From the NCBI RefSeq assembly GCF_910592395.1, contig NC_088308.1, positions 19,297,501-19,361,500 of the forward strand: a stretch of 64,000 nt of DNA. Direction: 5' to 3'. Positions 11,958-23,600 of the stretch are shown here, piece after piece. Within the stretch, counting starts at the first letter, position 1. Every line of letters starts with the position of its first letter. The position numbers and the translations under genes are program-made. Under the pieces are notes generated by a model. That model searched no databases, was not told the DNA's origin, and worked only from the letters and a program-made list of their open reading frames with translations. Source of the stretch: Lineus longissimus. Lineage: Eukaryota; Nemertea; Pilidiophora; Heteronemertea; Lineidae.

Positions 11958-14900
11958 TCAGCATTCGGAAGGAGGTGGCGATGGCTGTGGAGTAAGCTGC
12001 GACTGGAAAACGGCGGCAGATTTCCTTATAACCAAGATGACCGCCACAGCCACGATTGCGATGGTCACAATGACTGATAACAGAACCGCAATGGTTATGG
12101 TCACCATTTGGGTGGAGAAAAATGCTGGAAAGATAAAATCAGGCGTTAAAAGACAACAGTGACGTGAGGTGGTCTGGGCCTTTTATAGAAAGACTGATTC
12201 AGTGAAGCGCAGATTTTTACCAGCAGTTTTCAGAAATATCTGCGAATCGCGACAATAAAAAAGCATACCTTCCTGTTTCTCTCCTTCTGAATAGAATACC
12301 CTTTCTTTATTCGCCCCCGTATAGAACTTGTCACTTGGCAGGACCCTCACAGCACGGCTGTGAAGAGACTCGGTCAGTGTGCCCAGGTCGACCTGTGGTG
12401 TGGGGGACAAGGCCATCCTCCGCCGACGCGAGGCATCCGTACAGTTACTCTGTAATAACAAGAGCAGTTGTACATTGTACTGTGTCGTGAACAAACGCTT
12501 CGTGCATACAGTACCACACTGCAAGACTGAGACCTGAACAGTCAAGCGATACAAGGACGAAGGGGGGACAGTTTAGTTCTCAGCTGCATGGTGTATTAGC
12601 CGGTACAAAAATGTGTCGGCGTGGTACCGATCATAACCGCTTACCCTGCATAAAAATAGTTAAGATCAAGGCCTCTTCTTCCGGTATGTATAGGTAATAT
12701 GTAAATGTTTTTGCATCTTATTGAGATTCAAAATATACCGCGGCTACGTTTAAAGGGAGTATTATAAGACCATGAGGTTCAGGATGATTCCAACGAAGAA
12801 CAGACCAACTTGGCCTCCTTGAGAAGTTTGGATAGTGCCCTTACCCGTGCGCACTGCCCGTTCTCGCGACACATATTCACAGAGCAGTGGAAGAATAGAT
12901 CATCTTTGCCTGTGCCAATCAAGAAGATGCGGAAGGCAATACTTAACCGTGTGTTGTCATCAGTTAGCTCGATGGAGATATTGAAACCCTTAACAGGGCA
13001 GCTGAAATGAGAAATGGTACAGAAGCAATCTTTTCCACAAGAATGATATGAGCATTGATTGCGGCAATAAGCAGGTTTAGCAATCCTTACGAAGAGCAGT
13101 TAACGATGAAGTGTAAACTGAGTAATATACTTTATTAGAGACTCTTTAAAAAGTTTTCCCGATTCCTCATGAATTACGAGTGTTGCGTAAATGAATTGCT
13201 TTAGCATGTGCACAACCCGATATAACAAATAAAAAAGTAGCCAATGTTGGGCCTTCATTTCCTTACCCATCTCTTATCATAAGGACCGATGCTCCTGTGG
13301 GCGAGGTGGGCGACGGTTCAGTGGAGGCAACACAATTCTCAACATTCATGCCAACGTAAGCGGGTGCTTCTTCAGGAACCATCGCGATGATAATCGTGGC
13401 ACGACTGCCAAGTTTTGCCCCGACGATGGTGGCATCCCGCCCATGTTCGTCTTGGACCTCCAAAGATACATCTTGTTTCACTCTTTTACCCGCCTTCGAC
13501 TTTTTCGTGTCCCTGTAAAATAAGAGAGTAGGGCGCAATGATGTCACGTGACGCGTATAAAGGCAGACCCCCCGACAGTGGGAGAAAATTGTCATTCAAC
13601 TTAAGAATTATACTGCATTCAAGGTTTATGGTAGTATTTTTCAAATTGCAAATATTCGAATTAAGAATCACTAGGCCAGCCTCGCCACTGTACATGAAAT
13701 TGCGTGCTACATTCTTACAAATAGACGGCTATTTGAACAAACGACCTCTGATTCTAAATGCCACCTTAACCTACACATTGGACGACCTTTACAGGGGGAC
13801 TATAATCAGGAGTGAGGTAGACTCCCGGGACAGTCTACTGCGTCATCCTTATTGCATCTCCTTGCGGGCGAGGTCCGGGATGACGCCGGTCCACCGCGAC
13901 CGGAGTGTATATCACCGTTAGGAGTTCGGCCCCTAACTGGAGCGCGCATGATTTGACAACGGATTGTGTGTCACACAAACGTAAAATCTGCCATTGGTGT
14001 CTTACCAGATTACAGCAACACCTCGGCCCAGATCAGCGCTGCTTGCCCGTGCTTTGGTTTCGTACGAGCAGTAGACATCGAAGCAGAGATCACTTTTACT
14101 CGGTTGACCAGAAATCTTCCGTATCCACACACGGTTCTCATAGTGTTCTTTGTTTCCCTTGAGAAGCATTTCCAAAACAAATAATTTAAAGTTTCATTGT
14201 ACTGTGCCCGGGTCGTGACGAGGGGAATCCGACAAATATAGAAAAATTCTGAATGACTGTTAAATATTACTTCGAAAATAGTGATAAAGATCCCCAAAGA
14301 AATTGATAAAATGGCTATATAATGAGATCGAAATCTTTTCCTTATAAAACAGCCGCGTATCCAATGGTTTAGGCACAGGAATGTGCTTCAAGTTCACATT
14401 ACAATTACATGTATTTGCAATATTGTATCAGCCCAAAGCAAGTTGTCTGAAACTGCCGAGTTCTCACCGCGAACAATCTTAGACTAGTTCTATATTGCTT
14501 TGCTTTGAGCGAAGACTGGCGAGGTCGAAAAATCGTTTTCAAGGCGGGTGTCAACCAGACGTCCACTTGCGCGACCGTTCCCCTCCGCGCAAGCACTGTT
14601 GACCAGGCTCGACCAGGCTTCACCATTAGAGAACAAAATTAACTGTCTCGCTTACCGAAAGATGTATCCTCCGAGTTCCGCATTGCTTTAATTCCTCGTT
14701 CTTCAGTGATATATTTAAGGACCAGCTATCGTTGCCATTTGATTCAAAAACGCAGGGCTCTTTGTCCTGCTTCCCCTCAATGTAGACTGTCGCTTCGCCT
14801 TCATAAAGGTCGAATGAGGTGATCTCGGAATCGTTAAAGGGAGTGAAGCGCACTTCCATTGAGTTTGGATGGCAGTCGACAGCAACTAAGAGAAATTGAG

Positions 14901-17900
14901 GGGAGAAACTTACTGTCAAGTTACTCTGACCTTTCAAAGCCAAAAACTTCAATGAATGTCAACAGAATATCAGCTTCTTGCATAATACCGGTGAACTATT
15001 TGTTTCATTGTTTCCGGGCTAAGAGACCATGATTTTGCGATAAAGTATCATTCGAGAAGATAAATTCCATTTCCAGTTCGTATTTCCCATGTCGACGTAT
15101 TCGAGCATGTTGACGAACATAACATGAAGATAAAAAAACACCACCGCCCAAAGTTTTTTCAGCAGACAGGCGATCAACAACATTTTTTTCTGGTCTATAA
15201 TGGGTGCCAGGCGAGGAGCCTCATACTCCGATGCAAGAACAGGCAAAGGATATTTTTTAAAAGACTTAAGAAAGTTCCACAACACTTACACATAGACAGG
15301 TTACAGTCTTTGGTGTAATCTTCTGGGTCGCTTGAGCTCCTCTCGTGCGGGCAATGGCACCCATCTCTCAGTGTGTCCCCATCCCTGTCGTAACAAGCGC
15401 CACCGTTACCTTCACAGGTCTCGCAATTAGGATCAACTCGCGTATCGATCGCGTGCACTGAAAGTTATGTAAATAGCATCTCACATGGCACATTCTGCTG
15501 GCCTCACATTTTGTCCGCCCATTTTCCCATTTTCCCTTTTTTCCTCGATCAACTGCAAACCTAGAAAGGGCGAACTAATTGGGGTTTTTTTTTCACCGAC
15601 ACACCTCGTTTAGGACCGAATCCTCTCATGGAGGGGAAAGAAAAGTTCAAATGAAGCGGAAAAAATCAAGAAAATGAACTCACCGCATTGTTGGTCGCCG
15701 TTTCCCCCAACGATTGGAATGGCTGTATAGCCTTTATTGCAAGCGCACAACGTGTGTTTACTCAGACCAGGACTTTCAACGCAGTCGGAATTTTCCCGAT
15801 AGCAGATGACCGCCTCGTCGCAGAAATCACCAATTTCGGCTGAAGCAGATCAATAGTACAATATATACTGCGAGATCAAGAAGTGCAATATATGGTAGAA
15901 CAGGGTATTTGTAGCCCCGGTTTATTTGTAGGCTCTACATTGTTTGATGCATGGGGATATAAATCAATATCATAGGCAGGGGTTACAATTAAACCGGGGC
16001 TACAAATACCCCATTCTACCTTAATGCAAATTCTGAAAATCAGGAAAGATAAATTTGGCCTGGACATAAAGAGAAAAACTAAAAAGCGCTCGGTGTGACG
16101 TATTATTCGGCTACGTAAATCAATAAAATACGGATACGTCATGAAGACGTAGGTCGGAGTAATTCCTTTTACTTTTGACCATGACTATTCCGCTTACCTA
16201 GTCCGACGTTACAACCGAGATCGAGAGCTTCTGGGTCCGACATCTGCTTGTTAGCTGGGCATATGCAATCATCCCACTTGCCATTTTCGTCAAGGTCGAT
16301 GCAACGGCCATTCGTCTCGTAACAGGGTGGGCATTTGTCAGCAGGAACACTCACGAGTTTCACTGAAAAAAAACACTGAAAATTAAGGCATTAAATCATG
16401 AGTATGAACGCCCTTGTTTCGACTATAGCTGGCCGTAGTAAATATCATTAGTTTATTGTCATTGTTAACATCCAGAGACGCGAAGCCAAGTCTGGCAGGA
16501 AAACTGAAACTGAAACCGTACGACGAAATATCGTGTATACCTATATAGGAAAACTGGGAACAAAGAGCCAAGATCAGAATCAAAGACTTTGGCTGCTCGG
16601 TTCACTCTTAGAGCTCTACTAACCGCAAGCAGAGTATTTATCGGAAACGACGTATCCCTTTTTACACGAACATTCCTCGTTGATTTGGTCACATGAAAGA
16701 CCAGCTATCCCGGATGAAGCGCATTCGTCAGTATCCGCATCGGGGTCGCAGGGAGAGCCACTTTCCACTGAAGATGAAAAATATGTCAAATTAAAAATGC
16801 ATGATTTACCAATGAACTGTTTTATTCCGGCAGGTCAAGATCGAAGAAAGTAAGTTATCATAGACACATCCTCTGTCACAAGGAGTGCAAGCCTTTACCT
16901 CGATTAATTAAAAAAAACCGAGGGCTCTTCCGTCAACTCGAATGTTATGAATTCGGCAGGCCGAATGAGGTGAACTATAATTGGCCAAATAAAAAGGCAG
17001 TTTTACAAAAAAACGACTGAAGCAAAGATTTCGGCTTGGATTTTATGGAACGAATATGGTATCAAACCAATTTTTCACTTGTGACTTGTGGAATCCACAT
17101 GTCTGGGCTACATTTTTAATATTATGCATGGACCTTTAATGCATCTGAAAATATTGACCCCCTCCATGACGTAATTTTCCTCGCACTCGCACGACTTCGT
17201 TTCCTTATTACACTCCGAGTTGGCCACTCCTGCCGAACAGTACCCAGGTGGTTTGTTTTCGCATGAATCATCAAGAACAGCTAGAAAAGAAAAGAATTGT
17301 CAGTTGCCGTCAATGTTGATCTTGTCGGTTGATGAGCCGCCAGGGTAGTTTTAAGCAGCAAGGGACGAAAAATTGCGAACAGAATCGACACGGAGAGCCA
17401 GAGAGCCTACACCACCGCAAAACTATAATACGTCACCGCTTCGGCCCATCTCGGCAAAAGAAAATAGTTATCATTCATCAGTTTATAAACTTTTTATGAC
17501 AAGTGTTCCTTGCTTTGGAATCCCGACACAATCAGTACATGTATATTTATGGATATCAAATATCATACGGTAACCATTACTTACGTTTGGCGCAGATGGC
17601 ATCATTGGTCTCGCCAAAATATCCAGCCACACATTGGCACGTTAATTCTTCGCACTTACTGTGATGAAGGGGATTCTCCCCAGAGTTGCACTCCGCATGA
17701 GATTTGCATATGTCACCAACTGCAAACATTCAAAAATACCATGCTATAGACTCAGTCAGGAGCCGTTTATCCCATATTCTATTTAGTTCGAAGCCCAATC
17801 GGATGGGCGCGACATTCTGCCACTGGCACAATAGTACTGTCACTGCCAGCCGCAACGGCCCCTGACCATATTTTACATGGGCCTGTTGTCATGATCTTGA

Positions 17901-18082
17901 TCACGAGAGAATATTCAGCATATAGGGTTGCGACTAAGTGGATGAAAGATGTTTATGATGCATCCTATGGGATAAAATGAATAATGAAAATTGACTGACG
18001 AACATAAATTACCTTGTTTTGCATGGGAAGCATTCGTTATCACGATGATGTGCAAGAAAACCACCATCAAAACCCGAAACAT
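11958..18082 (-). CDS. type I membrane protein: Cys-rich/EGF-like modules plus zona pellucida domain
   Basis: My 13-exon minus-strand model (written 5' to 3' of the gene) is 18082-18013, 17719-17585, 17280-17134, 16767-16624, 16362-16198, 15839-15684, 15457-15290, 14885-14656, 14157-14006, 13512-13267, 13001-12845, 12449-12269, 12124-11958. It is phase-consistent and gives about 705 aa. A signal peptide (MFRVLMVVFLHIIVITNASH) is followed by six single-exon Cys-rich modules to about residue 328. Four resemble EGF/EB modules; the other two (exons 5 and 7) share a CxxC...C(I/Y)D.D...D.C.CP pattern. A ZP domain follows (about 331-590): VDCHPN, FDVYCSY at the end of ZP-N, then ENCVAS, DGCP and FHCSV..C in ZP-C. 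Next come RRRR (about 598-601), a furin-type cleavage site typical of ZP polymers, a TM helix at about 657-682, and a short Pro-rich tail. ZP proteins polymerise into extracellular filaments after cleavage; that role is inferred from the family. Confidence 0.85.
15894..16020. repeat. 31-bp inverted repeat (hairpin/MITE-like) in ZP-gene intron
   Basis: The arm 15894-15924 pairs with 15990-16020 (core GGGTATTTGTAGCCCCGGTT), with two mismatches out of 31 and a ~65-base loop. It lies in the intron between the 16198 and 15839 exon ends. It is either a very short MITE or a hairpin; I see no target duplication. Confidence 0.7.
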
Positions 18083-18618
18083 TCTTGAACACTGACACTG
18101 ACAGGCTAGCCAACTGGAGAGATGCTGTAAAAATAAATACGGATTATAGAGCAGAAGACGACCAAAGAAATTATGGCGCAGTGGCGCAACGGAGAAGGAC
18201 GGCTCTGTTGAGTGTTTACAGTTCCATGACAGACGCTGGGAGTCACCAACGAGGATGACACGCGCAGTTTAGACTAAATGCCGCCAATAGACTGAAAGAA
18301 TGCCAATTCACATTGCAAAACCCACAAAAGAGTGGGACAACCGATATATCAAGAACTGTGTAGTTGTAAATGTAGAAATCTGGCACAACCGCATTTGTGT
18401 TGGGCGGGGTTCAGGTGCAGAGAACACATCTCCGATACAACGAAATTTCGGACATCTTCAAGAATAATTGTTTCTGTGATTGGAATATCGACGTAGTGTC
18501 CATGATTTCACTCCGGCCAGATATTGGTGAAAAATTCCATTAGGACAGGTTTGGCAAATCGTGAAGAATTTTTATTCTGTCTTCAAAGCTCGCCTTCTTT
18601 CTCGAGAGGGACACTCAC

Positions 18619-18678
18619 CTGTGTAAATTCCGGCTGCTGGTTTTGTTATGACGGATATGTCGGGCTCTCGCATTTATA
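18619..18678 (-). promoter_or_regulatory. TATA box and first untranslated exon of the ZP gene
   Basis: On the minus strand, GTATAAATGC (TATAAA at 18678-18673) is followed about 30-50 bases later by a short stretch ending in CACAG|GTGAGT (donor after 18619). A matching acceptor (TTTTTACAG) precedes the start-codon exon at about 18124. This suggests a short 5' UTR exon and a TATA promoter; the transcription start near 18645 is inferred. Confidence 0.55.
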
Positions 18679-19089
18679 CTCCGTGTCTTCGTGACGTAAT
18701 CTTGGAAGATTCCAAGCAGACATTCAGACACAATCAACACATTAGTGAGCTGTCGGTGAACAAAATTCACATCATAAGACCGGCAACTGTTATGCAACGC
18801 CGGTGTCATGTGAAAACTATCTCTTGACGTTTTCCAAGAATCGCGTGCACCGGACATGTCAGAGCCCTTCCTCTGTCTTGTAGATAAGTCGAAGAATCAT
18901 CTGAGCTAAGATTGTGGGAAATGACAACGTCCAATCTCGAAGGGCAACAGTGCTCAACCAAGTGACCCTGGAGCATCCTATATCCGCCCATGTCGTTGTC
19001 TCCATGATGCAATATATTCCGCCAGTCAAGTGGCGATAGCTTAGAAATACTGATGTAATGGAAGCATTACATATGGTAGGCCATGATAA

Positions 19090-19209
19090 TGGGTGATATG
19101 AATAAAGACCAGCAAATGCTTTTATCTAAATCTCCATGTACATTTACACTAGGCCTTCCTGTACAAAACCGGAGTAAAAGCATTTGCTAGTCTTTATTCA
19201 TATCACCCA
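19090..19209. repeat. 35-bp near-perfect inverted repeat (hairpin)
   Basis: The left arm 19090-19124 (core ATATGAATAAAGACCAGCAA) pairs with 19175-19209 at 34 of 35 positions; the one difference would be a G-U pair in RNA. The loop is 50 bases. Such low divergence suggests a young MITE or a source of double-stranded RNA. Confidence 0.75.
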
Positions 19210-19489
19210 AAGTCGATGCCACCGTCATACTGAGGACCAAATCACAATCATCTGATGAGACAAGACAGTCGAGGACCAGTTTTACAAAACCTAACTCCCC
19301 ACGACTGACAGGGTCCTAATCTTAGCACTGTGTGAGACAATTTACACAGCCAATATCCAAAGCATAAAAACAGGCCTTTTTAAGTCCAGTATTGATTGGG
19401 ATGCCAAATAAACCGAAGGCGAAGACACAGTCTTAATTCCATGTACTAAGGGAATAGATTGAATCATAAGAATCTTGTTTCAGTTCTGC

Positions 19490-20140
19490 ATTGGAGGATA
19501 ATATTGTACCAATTTGAAGGTAAACACGCAGGCTTTACATTCGCCACAACAATGCAGAAGACAAAGGCACAACCTACATTTCCTGCCGAGGACGGAGACC
19601 GAATCCTCGGAATCATGTTTTGTCCTGCATTGCAAGATAATATTGTACCATGGTACCTCTTGCAGGCTTCTAGCCACAACAATGCAGAAGACAAAGGCAC
19701 AACCTACATTTCCTGCCGAGGACGGAGACCAAATCCTCGGAATCATGTTTTAGTCCTGCATTGCAAGATAATATTGTACCATGGTACCTCTTGCAGGCTT
19801 CTAGCCACAACAATGCAGAGGACAAAGGCACACCCTACATTTCCTGCCGAGGACGGAGACCAAATCCTCGGAATCATGTTTTAGTCCTGCATTGCAAGAT
19901 AATATTGTGCATGGTACCTCTTGCAAGCTTCTAGCCACAACAATGCAGAAGACAAAGGCACAACCTACATTTCCTGCCGAGGACGGAGACCAAATCCTCG
20001 GAATCATGTTTTAGTCCTGCATTGCAAGATAATATTGTACCATGGTACTTCTTGCAAGCTTCTAGCCACAACAATGCAGAGGACAAAGGCACAACCTACA
20101 TTTCCTGCCGAGGACGGAGACCAAATCCTCTGAACCATGG
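19490..20140. repeat. 131-bp tandem repeat, about five copies
   Basis: The marker 'tcctgcattgcaagataata' recurs at 19624, 19755, 19886 and 20017 with a period of about 131 bases. A diverged first unit begins near 19490, and the last unit breaks off near 20140. Most units contain the palindrome GTACCATGGTAC. Units are very similar, with single-base differences such as gcagaag/gcagagg. It has satellite-like character and lies downstream of COG8. Confidence 0.9.
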
Positions 20141-20288
20141 GGTCTGGGCACCATGCAGAAGGCCAGAACGCCTTGACAACACTGTGGGTGATCCATCTGC
20201 AGGTCTAACCCATGACTTGAATCACTATGCGGAAATTCTCTTTTTGAGTCAATGATTTACCAGACAAAGGAGTGTCATTTTTAGATAA

Positions 20289-20294
20289 TTTATT
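20289..20294 (-). terminator. poly(A) signal AATAAA of COG8
   Basis: AATAAA on the minus strand lies about 375 bases beyond the COG8 stop codon. Confidence 0.5.
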
Positions 20295-20665
20295 TCATGT
20301 TCAGACTATTTACATCACAGATACACCAAGGACATTCCAGTATGTCTAAGCATATACTCCATAACAACCAGACAAGAAAAAACATTGATAGGTACATGGT
20401 TACTTTAGCCCAACAATCAAAGGGCCATTCTTGACAATGCAGCTTTCCTAGCCATTTTGTAGCAAGCAGCCACATGACCAGTTGACATCAGGACGTCATC
20501 ATTGTTACGCCTTTTGGCCAAAAACTAGAAGAGGTATTGAAGAGGCACTTTGTTGTAGAATACATAATACAGCAGTGGTGTTGCCAGCAGAGCTTCATTC
20601 TCTGCCTCTGCATGAATTCCTTTCACAATTCAATATTGGTGCATCTCTATTCATTAAGATTTTTT

Positions 20666-23600
20666 CTAGTCTCCTTTCGAACCCATTCCTTTACTAGATG
20701 GCAATTCGAGCATTGCATCATCCAACTTCATTTCAGTGATTTCTAAGTCCAGATCTAAATCTATATCTAAATCGCCTCCAAGAACTGGCCCAACAGCACT
20801 TTCATTATCACCTGAACCTGTACTATCAACAGTTTCAGATGCACTTCCATGATTGCCTGAACCTGTATGATCAACAATTTCAGTTGCTGCACCAACCAGA
20901 TCATCAGATTTAGGAACATCAGATTTAGAAATGACTGACGTATCCTCAGTTTTTACAATATCTGTCTCTTGTTGTTTTACACTACTTTCAGCAGTGCTAC
21001 TTTCAATAGGTTTGTCATCGACACTTTCAACCATGGCCTCAGACAATGCAGGCTCAAGGTCTGGTTCATTAACTTTTTGGCTGTCTAGTTTATCATCAGA
21101 TGCAGTGTCTGTATTTAGGGTAACTGGTTTAGAGTCAGAGTCCATTGCACTTGTTGGGGTATCAGCCTCCTTCGCCAGTGAACTTGGCACAGGAGATATT
21201 GCCCGAGTGGCTACTGGTTCTGGTGGTATCTCCTCTTTCTCAGGCACTAAATTCTCCATTGCTGATGTCACCTGGTTGATGTTCACAGTACCAATTTTGC
21301 CCTGAAATAGAATGCAAGACAACTGAGGACTGCAGAAGAAAAAGAAATCTACATGATACTAGTAGACTTGATCAAGGACATCCTTTACAGAACTACGCAA
21401 TGCTCTCATCAATTGAGAGGTGTTCAAAGTACTGTGGTGTCTCCCTAAGGATACAGTAGCCTCTTGGTAGAGATGTTCATTGGATGGTTCCACCACACCA
21501 AATTTGTTCCCTATGAGATGTTATAGTATAGCACAGGGACTGACCTCAAGTATACACTCCAAACATTTCCAACAGGGTCAAGAAATCTTTAATGAAATAG
21601 TCTTATTTTAATGTCACATTTGGCACTTACTAGTTTTGCCAGATCCAAGACAGTCACCCCAAGAGCCTGAGCCACTGCGGTTGGGGGAAATAAGGCCTGT
21701 AAACACTTATTGATGAATGGGAGAAGTTCTCTGGCAAAAACATGGCAGAACTGACCGAAGGCATCCTTCTCTCTGTGGTCGAATACAGACTCTTCAGCCC
21801 TGAGAGAAAGCAAAGAACAACTTTTAAAAACTCATTAGAAATCAACACGCAAAGTTTCAATTGTCATAGATACTTCTCGTGTCAGAAGTAAATGCTGCAA
21901 TTCTCAAACTGTGTTTGAGACAAGCATGCAATGTATCCTTGATATATTCTTTTTCAACAAGATTTGAGCACTCCAAATACAGTCTATCTGTCTCTCCAAC
22001 AGTGTGCCTAAACCATCTTCGATGATGTGATACATGATCATGCAAAATAAGAACTAGCATGATATCATTTTTAGAGGTGAACCTAATTCTAGTTCAATAA
22101 ACTTTAATGTACATGATACATGACTCACAATCCAAAGTTCTTCTTCAAGAATATTACGCACATGAATTAGCCAATGACTGTGCCAACACTTCAGATAGGC
22201 ACAAAGTTCTAGATTCTACATTTCAATGAAATATGTTAGAAATATCAATTTGTCAAAATGAGCTACCTGTGGAATGCCAGTATAATCCTGACCACTTCCT
22301 GGAGCGACTTCTGTACCTGCAGAGCAACACGACCAGCAAGTGATATGGGAGCACACAGCCTCAGGTCATTGAAGGCAGTCAGTATGTTGTTACAGTAGGC
22401 TGCCAACGGTTGGAAATCTAGAAGAATCATAGGAGGAGACAGGTGCAAACTCTGAAATTGAAAAGTTGTCATTGTGTTTATTGAGTCCTATCGTAAAAAC
22501 GAAAACTGAACGTCACATACAGATTTTGAAGATTGCAGACGAGGCAGACCACAACAAAGAAAGGCTTGTAAAGAAAGATGTGTAAGCACTGAGAGAATGT
22601 CTGACCAGCAAAACAAAACAAACTTGTCTCACCTGTGAGGCATATGAATATGGAGACGACACCGTAGACGTAGCAAGGAGACTGTACGACTGCATCGACT
22701 CCTCAAACCTCTTATTGGCATCCACAAGAATAGAGTGCAACCCATCCATCGCCGCTCTCTGAAAGATTGGCGGTAGGAGGCCTCTGAAGTCCGCACCCAC
22801 TCTGCTGAAGGAGAGGCCAAAGTACATGCACTGGCCGATGAGGGAGTCCAAACGACCACCAACACCTTTGTTCAGGTCCATTTGTAGAGTGTCCAAAAAC
22901 TGTGAAACCTGCGGAATAGAAGTGATGCAAAAATTATATTGCCACCGTGGATAAGTCACTACTCACTGAGCTTACCACTTGGCTTCAGACACAGTCTTAA
23001 CCACTGGCAACTACAATTTTGTATGGTATCATCAGATCTATTGTTGGCAATGGTCACAGGGATCATGCTTATACATAAAGAGTCGGTCCTCGAATCAGAA
23101 AGAAGAAATGTTACCTTCTTGACAACCCAACCATGGAAGAGTGTGGCTTCGTTTGTACTGTCATCTCTGGCTGACATCAGAGGGTCATCGTCGGAGAAGA
23201 TGGCACGATACTGGGTGATGATGTCGAACAAGTGCACACGACTTGCTTCTATTGTCTTTGTGATATGATAGTAGGCTGTAGAGTAAGAGAATAGACATTA
23301 TGGGTTTATTTGTAAAGTGAAGGAGTTTTGGAGATTTGTTCTGAGACACAGAAAAGGCAGCCTCCTTCAAATGAAAATCTCCCTTCATCCGCACCCGAAC
23401 ACCCCAATATTTCAGCAATGTCCTGGTAACATCATATAACAAAATATCATTTCAAGAACATCATACTCGGTGCTACTTACCATCATCTTTGGGGATGCCA
23501 CTCAATATACTCTGAAACCACGAATCTCTCGCCTGCAACAAAGCAAGAGAAATGCAATTTACATGCTAAATTGTGGTACTACTTGCCAAAGAAAGCAGAC

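Larger units (their letters stand above)
18680..20665. other. intergenic stretch between ZP gene and COG8
   Basis: I see no coding exon here. It holds an inverted repeat (19090-19209), a 131-bp tandem array (about 19490-20140) and the COG8 3' UTR with its poly(A) signal. The long reading frames over 19459-20255 are read through the tandem array in several frames and are not genes. Confidence 0.6.

Noticed and set aside
11568-12077. 169-aa plus-strand frame
   Set aside because: It overlaps the TM exon of the ZP gene in antisense and has no family features or splice context.
19459-20255. Several overlapping reading frames on both strands
   Set aside because: They run through the 131-bp tandem array in different frames and repeat the same peptide; they are not genes.
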